Shown: positions 42,862 through 49,335 of the stretch, one piece after another | How positions within the stretch are numbered: the first letter of the stretch is position 1 | How the letters are laid out: each line of letters opens with the position of its first letter | NCBI GenBank assembly: GCA_021788095.1 | Contig: JAJYLB010000007.1 | Coordinates: 53,043 to 117,042 of the forward strand | Direction of reading: 5' to 3' | Length of the DNA stretch: 64,000 nucleotides | Source: Acidobacteriota bacterium | GTDB taxonomy: Bacteria; Acidobacteriota; Terriglobia; Acidiferrales; UBA7541 | The notes under the pieces: generated by a model | The model's input: the letters and a program-made list of their open reading frames with translations, nothing else | What the model was told of the DNA's origin: nothing | Database searches by the model: none | Translations under genes and position numbers: made by a program

Positions 42862-43233
42862 ATGAACCCTGCGCGGTTCCTCCCAATCCTGACCGAACTC
42901 TTCGTCCTCGTGCTCGGTCTCCTGCTCGTGTTCCTGGCTCTCAGCGGCAGGTTCGTCATGCCCCGCGGCCACGCGCTTTCCACGATCCTGGGCGCGCTGC
43001 TCGTGATCTGGGGTCTGCGCTCGTGGGTGCGTCGTAAGCGGGCGACCAACGTCTCGTCCCGGCTTCTGCAATGGCTCCGCAGCGTCTCCCTGGTGGTGGC
43101 GGGCGCGGTCCTGTTCTGGGTCTTGTGGGCCCCGTTGGACAAGCCCCAAATCCTACTGGCTACCGTGGGCGCGGTCTTGGCCGTGCGCGGCATCCTGGGC
43201 GTCGGGCTGGCCGCCGTGGCCTTGCGTCAATAG
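42862..43233 (+). CDS. Small integral membrane protein of unknown function
   Basis: A 123-residue hydrophobic protein with about four predicted helices: ~8-28, ~36-50, ~68-88 and ~96-118. A positively charged loop (RSWVRRKRATNVSSR) follows helix 2 and is likely cytoplasmic. I recognise no family. Codon usage and GC content look like its neighbours. It is divergent from trxB and convergent with the DUF971 gene. Confidence 0.65.
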   Translation: MNPARFLPILTELFVLVLGLLLVFLALSGRFVMPRGHALSTILGALLVIWGLRSWVRRKRATNVSSRLLQWLRSVSLVVAGAVLFWVLWAPLDKPQILLATVGAVLAVRGILGVGLAAVALRQ

Positions 43234-43278
43234 AAATCCTGTCCTCACGCACACCCTGTGGCCGTGCGTGCCAAGCTG

Positions 43279-43671
43279 CTAAGGTTTGAACGTAGAGCCG
43301 CGGCCTTCAGCGCGGCACGCCTCGCACGGGCAAATCTCGCGAAGCAGCTCGAAACTGTAGATGCCGGTCGAATGCCCGTCGGAGAAATCGAATTGCAGCG
43401 CGTAGTGGCCGACGGCGGAGGCGGCGCGGGCGATGATGCGCGGCTTGTAAAGCGGCAAGGGCGACGGCCCGCTTGGGCTCTGAGCGGCCTGGCGAGCCGG
43501 CTCACGCCCGCGCTCCTCGTTGCACAGGGCGCAAGGGCAGTGGTCCCTCAGGAACGGGAATCCGTAGTGGCTGCGGTGGCCGTCCGCCCAGTGGATATCG
43601 ACGCCCGCGCCCGTCGAAACGTGCACCTTCACGTCGATGGGTTTCCACCGCCCCGGCTCCCGGCTCGCCAT
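43279..43671 (-). CDS. DUF971-domain protein
   Basis: A 130-residue soluble protein of the DUF971 family, which resembles the N-terminal domain of gamma-butyrobetaine hydroxylase. Two Cys motifs, LRDHCPCALCNEERG (~45-58) and LREICPCEACRAEGRG (~112-127), frame IHWADGHRSHYGFPFL and FDFSDGHSTGIYSFELL, an internal duplication. The domain occurs alone or fused to Mrp-type iron-sulfur carriers, so a metal or Fe-S link is plausible but unproven. GGGGAGGAGAG precedes the ATG. Confidence 0.8.
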   Translation of the reverse strand: MASREPGRWKPIDVKVHVSTGAGVDIHWADGHRSHYGFPFLRDHCPCALCNEERGREPARQAAQSPSGPSPLPLYKPRIIARAASAVGHYALQFDFSDGHSTGIYSFELLREICPCEACRAEGRGSTFKP

Positions 43672-43893
43672 CTCTCCTCCCCGATTTCGTTTAGCAGGCC
43701 GCTGCCAAAGGCCCCTTACATCCGACTTGCAACTCGCGACACGAGCGCCCCGTCACAAAAATAACCGAAACAATTCCGAGTCTCTGTCATGCTGAGCGAA
43801 GCGAAGCATCCCGGCCCAGCTGGGCAATTTGGCCTTTCCACGCCAACCGGCCCGGAGCCTGCGACTTCTGTCGCGAATCACCGTGACAGGAGA
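43672..43893. repeat. Spacer with solo ends of two MITE-like families
   Basis: 43724-43742 is a solo right end of the GTGTCC family (GACTTGCAACTCGCGACAC). 43786-43815 is a solo end of the GTCATCCTGAG family (GTCATGCTGAGCGAAGCGAA). No gene is seen. Confidence 0.7.
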
Positions 43894-45045
43894 TTAGCGC
43901 TCCGCCTCCCCGTGGCCGAACTGCCCGGCCTGGCCAATTTGCACGGCGCCCGTCGCGGCGTCCGCCGAGCCGTTCTTGCGGCAGCAAGGTCCTGGGGGAA
44001 TGAAATGGCCGTGGGGGCAAGTGCGCGGGTGGCCGAGAAACGCACAGATTTTTTCATCCAGCTCGGGGCTGATGATGTGCTCGAATTTGCAGGCGTGGTT
44101 ATCGGCTTCGGCGTCGGCTATCGCAAACGTGTCCATGAAGAGCCGCTCGGCCAGCCGCCGCCGCCGCACCAGGTCGCAGGCGCGTTTCCGGCCGCGGTCG
44201 GTCAGCAGGAGCCGGGAATCGTTTCGGACGATCAGTTCGAGTTCGGCCATGTGGCCCAGCAAGTGATTCACCTCGAGCGGGCCGACGCTGGAAATCTCCT
44301 GGACGCAGGCCTCCGTCCCGCGTTCCCCGCAGAGGAAAATGTCTTCGAGCAGGTGGTCGAACCGGACCTCCTCCTCGCTTCCGAGCGAGATGATTTGGGC
44401 CAGCCGCCCGTGCGTCAGCTCGATTCGCCGGTCGGCCAGCCGGCCGATCGCCGGATCGTGCGTGACCAGCAGGATGGTTTGTCCGGCGGCGTGTAGCTCG
44501 TGGAACAGGTTCAGAACGATCTGCTGGTTCGCCTCGTCGAGATTGCCGGTCGGCTCGTCTGCCAGTAGGATTTTCGGCTGATTGATCAGGGAGCGGGCGA
44601 TGGCGACGCGCTGCTGCTCGCCCCCGGAAAGCTGGGAGGGCAGATGGGTCAATCGGTCGGCGAGCCCGACGCGGCCGAGGGCCTTCGCGGCCTGTGTTTC
44701 GTTGGTCATGCTGTGGAAATACTGGGCCAGCATCACGTTTTCCAGGGCGCTCAGGTACGGCACCAAATGGAACTGCTGGAAGACGAAGCCGACTTTCTCG
44801 GCGCGGTAGCGGGTGAGCGCTTCCTCGTCCAGTCCCGCCAGCTCGGTGCCGTCCACCAGCGCGCGTCCGCCCGTGGGCGTATCCAGGCCGCCGAGTATGT
44901 TGATCAAGGTGGTCTTGCCCGAGCCCGAGGGCCCCATGATCGCCACCCACTCCCCCGGCTCGATGCGGAAGCTGACATCCTCGAGCGCGTGCACGCCCCC
45001 GTACTTCTTCGACAGTCGCTCCACCTGGATTACTGGCTGTTCCAT
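43894..45045 (-). CDS. ABC ATPase fused to a DtxR/MntR-type metal-dependent regulator domain
   Basis: A 383-residue two-part protein. Residues 1-220 form a complete MacB/LolD-type ATPase: Walker A GPSGSGKT (38-45), signature LSGGEQQ (139-145), Walker B ILLADEP with GNLDE, switch His196. Residues ~228-352 match iron-dependent repressors of the DtxR family: a winged helix ([10 protein letters not shown] ... [11 protein letters not shown]), then the dimerisation/metal helix RRRLAERLF and [13 protein letters not shown]. In DtxR numbering the primary-site ligands Cys102, Glu105 and His106 correspond to C319, E322 and H323; ancillary His79 and His98 are replaced. The tail has [23 protein letters not shown] precedes the ATG, which overlaps the upstream permease gene by 16 nt. 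It may be a metal-gated ATPase, a membrane-tethered repressor, or both. Confidence 0.9.
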   Translation of the reverse strand: MEQPVIQVERLSKKYGGVHALEDVSFRIEPGEWVAIMGPSGSGKTTLINILGGLDTPTGGRALVDGTELAGLDEEALTRYRAEKVGFVFQQFHLVPYLSALENVMLAQYFHSMTNETQAAKALGRVGLADRLTHLPSQLSGGEQQRVAIARSLINQPKILLADEPTGNLDEANQQIVLNLFHELHAAGQTILLVTHDPAIGRLADRRIELTHGRLAQIISLGSEEEVRFDHLLEDIFLCGERGTEACVQEISSVGPLEVNHLLGHMAELELIVRNDSRLLLTDRGRKRACDLVRRRRLAERLFMDTFAIADAEADNHACKFEHIISPELDEKICAFLGHPRTCPHGHFIPPGPCCRKNGSADAATGAVQIGQAGQFGHGEAER

Positions 45046-46298
45046 CCCTCTCCTCGCAAAATCACCGCCGGCCGCACTCGGCCCAGCAGCCGCAGCGGCA
45101 GCGCCCCTCCGAGAGCCGCCCCGAACATCAGCGCCGCCACCAGCGGCACCACTTCCCACTGAACCGCCGTGCCCGAGCCGAACGCGCGCTCGCTGATCCA
45201 ATTCGAGAGCGGGAATCCCAGCGCGCAGCCGGCGAGTGAGCCCGCGGCCGCCAACATTCCTACCTCGGCCAGGAACAGCCGGACGATCCGCCGGGTGGCG
45301 CCGCCAATGGCTTTCATCACGCCCACGTCGTGCCGCCGGTCGCTGGCCAGTGCCGCCATCGATGCCAGCACACCCAGCGCGGTGAGCGCCAGAATCAGGC
45401 CCACAGTCGCTTCCAGCAGCAACTGTATCTTCGCGGCGAGCGCAGCTTCCGCCTGCGTGAATTCCGGAATGGGCTCGACGCGGACGCTGGGAAGCGCCGT
45501 CCCGAGAGCGCGCATCTCCGCTCGAATATTGCCGGAAAAGCCGGCCACGCTCAGTTGCACCAGGCTAATCTCGTTTGGGAGGCCGGCGAGCTGTTGCGCC
45601 GTGCCGAGATCGACGAAGATCTGGTTGTCTTCGGGGCCGCCTGCCGTCAAGACGCCCGACGCCACGAGCGTATCGGTCTTGCCGCCGCACGTCACGCGGA
45701 ATCGCCCGCCCGGGCCGAGGCCCAGTATGCGCGCCACGTCGCTGCCGACGAGCGCCTCGGCTGCCCGATCCCGTCCGCGCCCCCCGGCGGGCCAGCGCCC
45801 GGTGATCTTCCACCAGGAATTCATCGGGCGCGCCCGCGCGAAATCGGTGCCTGCCACGATGACCTCGGTTTGGACGCGGTCGAGATGCGCCGCCACGTAA
45901 AGGTACGGCGCCGCCCCGGCAATCCGCGGGTCGTGCCGCGCGGCGATGGCCTGCCAAGCCGCGGCCGGCATCACCGCTTCGCTTTCCGGCCTGTCACCCG
46001 GGGCCATTGACCCCCGAAACCCCAGCGAATCCTCAGGGTGCCCCAGGCGCCGTACCTTGGTTGCCTGCCCCGATTCTTTCCGTCGGGGCGCCTGGGGATC
46101 GCGAGTCTCGGGCCCGCTTGGCGTCACCACGACGTTTGCGCCGAAGACGCGGAACGTCCGCGCGAGCTTCCCGTCGATGTTGAATTCCAGGTTCGCGGCG
46201 GCGGAAACGACGGCCGCTCCGCTCGCCACCACAAGCAGGGCGAGTCCGAGCCGCGTCCGGCTCGCCTTCAGCTCCCGCCCGAGTATTCGCCAGAACAT
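45030..46298 (-). CDS. FtsX-like ABC permease of the iron-transport operon (1)
   Basis: A 422-residue permease of the MacB_PCD-FtsX type with a single module: an N-terminal helix (LGLALLVVASGAAVVSAAAN), a periplasmic domain (~45-280) and three C-terminal helices with SDRRHDVGVMKAIGGATRRIV as the FtsX coupling loop. FNIDGKLARTFRVFGANVVVTPSG resembles the corresponding segment of the downstream-labelled permeases in Campylobacter P19 clusters (cj1661/cj1662). It forms a heterodimer partner for the permease encoded just upstream (7-nt gap), energised by the ATPase fusion. Predicted to move iron or power a periplasmic iron-release step. Confidence 0.87.
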   Translation of the reverse strand: MFWRILGRELKASRTRLGLALLVVASGAAVVSAAANLEFNIDGKLARTFRVFGANVVVTPSGPETRDPQAPRRKESGQATKVRRLGHPEDSLGFRGSMAPGDRPESEAVMPAAAWQAIAARHDPRIAGAAPYLYVAAHLDRVQTEVIVAGTDFARARPMNSWWKITGRWPAGGRGRDRAAEALVGSDVARILGLGPGGRFRVTCGGKTDTLVASGVLTAGGPEDNQIFVDLGTAQQLAGLPNEISLVQLSVAGFSGNIRAEMRALGTALPSVRVEPIPEFTQAEAALAAKIQLLLEATVGLILALTALGVLASMAALASDRRHDVGVMKAIGGATRRIVRLFLAEVGMLAAAGSLAGCALGFPLSNWISERAFGSGTAVQWEVVPLVAALMFGAALGGALPLRLLGRVRPAVILRGEGWNSQ

Positions 46299-46305
46299 GC
46301 CGCCC

Positions 46306-47592
46306 TCACTCCCCGCGCAAGACCGGCGCCGGATCGAGCCGGACCATCCTGCCGAGTGGTCCGAGGCTGCCGGCTGTCACCACCGCCGCGGCGACCGCCA
46401 GCACGACAGGCAGGAGAATCGGCTGCGCCGTCGATGCCGTTCCGAATACCAGCCGCCCCAACTCCCGCGCGAGCAGCGTGCCCAACCCGAAACCCGCCGC
46501 GCCGCCCCCCAGCGCAATCGCGAGCTGCTCGGCGAGGAAAAACCAGGCCAACAACCCGGAATTTGCTCCGAGCGCCTTCATCAAAGCCACTTCACTTCGC
46601 CGCTCGATGGCGCTGGAGGCGGCCATCGCTCCGATCCCCAGCACCGCCGCAGCCAGTGCGCCCAAGGTGATCAGCCAGAAAAGCGCGCTCACCCGGCCGA
46701 GCACTTGGCCTTCGCTTTCCTCGACGCGCCTTACGACTCTCGCGCTCGATCCTGGTAGCGCCTGCTGCACCTGCTCCGCGATCGACGCGGCATAGGGAGA
46801 GCAGTACCAGCGATCGTATTCCGCGGGCGTCATCTGCTTGGGATCTTCTCGCCCGAAGGCATCTTCCGGCTTCGTCCATGCCGTCACCACCGCGCTTCGA
46901 TATTTCCCGGGCAAATTTCCCAGTTCCTGGGCCAACTCGAGCGGGCCCGTGAGCGCGTCGTCTTCGCTCCCGCCCGTGGAGACGATGCCCGTAATTTGCA
47001 CCGGCACCTGCCGCGATCCGCTCCGCAGAACGACCCGCCGCGGCAGGCTCCCGGGCCCCAGACCCAATCGCTCCGCCAGCCGCTGCCCAACCACGCACTC
47101 CCCGGCGCGGTCCGCGAACCAGCGTCCCTGCACCCTCCACCACGGATCGGTCGCCTCGACTCCGGTCACGAACGCGTTTCCCCCTTCTAGCGCCACCTCA
47201 TGCCGGTGCCACGTCCCCAGAAGCGTTGTGTCGATCGGTCCGGCTCGCCCCTCGATCGTCACGGGAACCGGCAGGAAAGGGGCGAAACCCTCGATGTTGT
47301 TTCGCCAGAAAATCTCCTTCAGCCGGCTCAAGTCCGCTTCCTCGAGGTAGGCGCCGCGCCTCACCGGCCGCGTATCCAGCCCTCCGATTTCGAGCGGGAC
47401 CGTGTCCGCCAGCGGCCGGACCTCGATGTTCGCGCCGAAACTCTCGAATTCGCGCGCCAGCCGATTGCCCTCGTCGAGCGCGACGGTGAGTGTGGCAGCC
47501 GCCACGGCTGTCGCCAAAACCAGCACGATGGAGGCCAGCAGCTTGCGCCGGGGATTGCGCCGCACCGATTCCAGGATGATTCTCGCGAACAT
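46306..47592 (-). CDS. FtsX-like ABC permease of the iron-transport operon (2)
   Basis: A 428-residue single-module permease: helix 1 LLASIVLVLATAVAAATLTV, periplasmic domain with REFESFGANIEVRPLADTVP and VTGVEATDPWWRVQGRWF, and three helices with ERRSEVALMKALGANSGLLAWFFLAEQL at the coupling loop. It pairs with the permease 7 nt downstream. Two consecutive FtsX permeases plus ATPase next to an FTR1 protein reproduce the arrangement known from the P19-type iron system. A 211-bp spacer with two hairpins separates it from the FTR1 gene, so it may be read through or have its own promoter. Confidence 0.87.
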   Translation of the reverse strand: MFARIILESVRRNPRRKLLASIVLVLATAVAAATLTVALDEGNRLAREFESFGANIEVRPLADTVPLEIGGLDTRPVRRGAYLEEADLSRLKEIFWRNNIEGFAPFLPVPVTIEGRAGPIDTTLLGTWHRHEVALEGGNAFVTGVEATDPWWRVQGRWFADRAGECVVGQRLAERLGLGPGSLPRRVVLRSGSRQVPVQITGIVSTGGSEDDALTGPLELAQELGNLPGKYRSAVVTAWTKPEDAFGREDPKQMTPAEYDRWYCSPYAASIAEQVQQALPGSSARVVRRVEESEGQVLGRVSALFWLITLGALAAAVLGIGAMAASSAIERRSEVALMKALGANSGLLAWFFLAEQLAIALGGGAAGFGLGTLLARELGRLVFGTASTAQPILLPVVLAVAAAVVTAGSLGPLGRMVRLDPAPVLRGE

Positions 47593-47803
47593 GGCTCCGC
47601 CCTACGCCGCCTCGCCCATCAGCGTGATGCCCCCCTGGCTGTCATTCCGAGGAGGAGCGGCACGATTTCCGCGCCCAACCGCGCTGAACCGCGCGGAAAT
47701 CGGGCGTTCTTGCGACGACGATCCCGCCTTGCGGGATCGGCGCCGGAACGGCGGACGCCGCTCACCGCCCCAACCGCCACTTCATCTTGCGGGCCTGCGT
47801 AAG
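47593..47803. repeat. Spacer with two inverted repeats inside the iron operon
   Basis: It contains CGATTTCCGCG ... CGCGGAAATCG (about 47670-47700) and a perfect hairpin GATCCCGC-CTT-GCGGGATC at 47720-47738. No T-run follows on the transcribed strand, so these look like dispersed elements or mRNA structures rather than intrinsic terminators. No gene is seen. Confidence 0.7.
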
Positions 47804-49093
47804 TCACCTTCCCATCTCCCGCATGTCCATTTGCATTCCCGCCGGCATCACCTTCATGTGGCCGAAATCGATTGCCAACGTTCCGTTTTCCACGCGGGAG
47901 GGCAGGGCAATGGGGTTGCAGCCGCCCACCGTTCCCACCGACGGGATGTAGATGGGCGAACCGCAGAGCCGGCAAATCAGGTTTTGGCCGCGCACCAGGT
48001 AGCCGGCATTCCCGCAGATCTGGCAGGCATCCAGCGCCGCTTGAAACGTTCCGTCGGGCTTGTGGATCACGAGGAACCGCCAAGTCGTCCGGTCGATCGT
48101 GGTCGAATAGAAACTCACCTCGGGATCGTTCGCGAGGCTCGCCATTGGCAGCCGCACGAACTCTCCACTCGCCGCCACCACCCTGGCGGGTGGGGGCGCC
48201 GCTTCCGCGCGGTTGTAAGCGAACTCGCCGCCCAGCGCGGCGAGCACTCCCAGGCACGCTACCGCCATGCCTACCGCCCACCGCCGCTGCCGCCGCGTTT
48301 CCCATTCCGTGCGCCGCCGCTCGGCGTCTGTACCCGCCTGCGGTGCTCCCGGCGCCGCGCGCAGGGCCGACCACTCCCACGCTCCCAGCACCAGCGCCAC
48401 TCCCAGCACGATGGCGAAGAAAAAGATCTGGTTCGTCACGATCGGCCCGATGATCGCCATCTCCTCCCGGCTCGATGGCAGCCAAAGCGCTTCGCTCATC
48501 TCGTGCAAGCCGCTGATGACCAGTTGCGCCGCCACCACCGTCAGGATGATGCTCGTCGCCCGGAAAAAGCGTGCGAGCGGCACCCGCAGCGTTCCGTTGA
48601 AAAACGCAATGCCGACCAGCGCCGCCAGGGCCAGCCCGAGCGCCGTTCCGATCCCCACCTCCACGCTTGCGGTCGAAAATTCCATCGCGCGCAGGATGAG
48701 CGCCAACTCCGCGCCCTCGCGCACCACCATGAGAAAGACGAACGCGCCCACGCCGAAACCCGCCGCCCATCCCCCGCGCGCCGTGAAGCCTTCGATCTTT
48801 CGCTCGATGTCTTTCCGCAGATGCCGCGCGACGTGGCTCATCCACACGATCATGCTGATGACGAACGCCGCGGCGAGCACCATCATCAGCCCTTCGAAGC
48901 CGTCTTCGTTCACCTGCCAATGGTTCAGGGCGTCTGCCACTCCCCCCGATACAAGGATCGCCAGCCCCACCCCGATCCAAACCGCTCGCGCCAGATGCTT
49001 GCGCCCGGTGCGTGCCAGATACAGGAGCACGATACCGACGACGAGTGCCGCTTCCACACCTTCGCGCAGAGCGATGAGTAGGGAACCGAGCAT
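47804..49093 (-). CDS. FTR1-family iron permease fused to a DUF2318 domain
   Basis: A 429-residue membrane protein. The N-terminal ~240 residues are an FTR1/EfeU-type permease with two REGxE iron motifs, REGVE (10-14) and REGAE (125-129), and seven hydrophobic helices. After a charged linker and one more helix (~272-290), the C-terminal ~130 residues form a DUF2318 domain outside the membrane with two CxxC pairs (C357/C360, C374/C377) and C392, a likely metal or redox site. FTR1 proteins import ferric iron delivered by a periplasmic partner. In Campylobacter P19 clusters FTR1 and DUF2318 are nearby; here they are one chain. No P19/FetP-like protein is in the window. First gene of the operon. 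Confidence 0.92.
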   Translation of the reverse strand: MLGSLLIALREGVEAALVVGIVLLYLARTGRKHLARAVWIGVGLAILVSGGVADALNHWQVNEDGFEGLMMVLAAAFVISMIVWMSHVARHLRKDIERKIEGFTARGGWAAGFGVGAFVFLMVVREGAELALILRAMEFSTASVEVGIGTALGLALAALVGIAFFNGTLRVPLARFFRATSIILTVVAAQLVISGLHEMSEALWLPSSREEMAIIGPIVTNQIFFFAIVLGVALVLGAWEWSALRAAPGAPQAGTDAERRRTEWETRRQRRWAVGMAVACLGVLAALGGEFAYNRAEAAPPPARVVAASGEFVRLPMASLANDPEVSFYSTTIDRTTWRFLVIHKPDGTFQAALDACQICGNAGYLVRGQNLICRLCGSPIYIPSVGTVGGCNPIALPSRVENGTLAIDFGHMKVMPAGMQMDMREMGR

Positions 49094-49335
49094 GCTAGTC
49101 TCGACCGATCCCGGAAAGAGGAGCGAGAGTAAAGAAAGGAGGCGAAGGAACTGCCGCCGTCACGAATTCACCCATCGTTCGGCAAAGTTTTTGTGCGGGC
49201 ACGCGCCCTCTCTTGCAACAGGTTTGCAACTACGAGAATATACGACCAACCCGGTCCGAGTCTAGCCCCCTACCTCCCTCGCGTCAAGCGCCACCCCGCA
49301 TCCACGTCAACATTCCGATAGAATAGCCAAGACTT
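49094..49335. promoter_or_regulatory. Divergent promoter region, iron operon / secretin gene
   Basis: About 240 bp between two divergent starts. It is less GC-rich than the surroundings (AAAGTTTTTGTGC at ~49187, GAGAATATACGACC at ~49233), consistent with promoters. It contains the palindrome listed at 49213-49229. An AAGAAAGGAGG run at ~49133 is not placed before any start. No gene is seen. Confidence 0.6.
49213..49229. promoter_or_regulatory. Candidate operator: TTGCAA-N5-TTGCAA palindrome
   Basis: TTGCAACAGGTTTGCAA has perfect 6-bp arms (each TTGCAA, itself palindromic) around a 5-bp centre. It lies 120 bp upstream of the FTR1 start and 107 bp upstream of the secretin start. A DtxR-type domain is encoded in the iron operon, so it is a candidate metal-dependent operator, but it does not match the classic DtxR or Fur boxes. 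Confidence 0.35.

Noticed and set aside
47720..47738. Perfect hairpin as an intrinsic terminator inside the iron operon
   Set aside because: No U-run follows on the minus-strand transcript; sequence looks like a dispersed inverted repeat.
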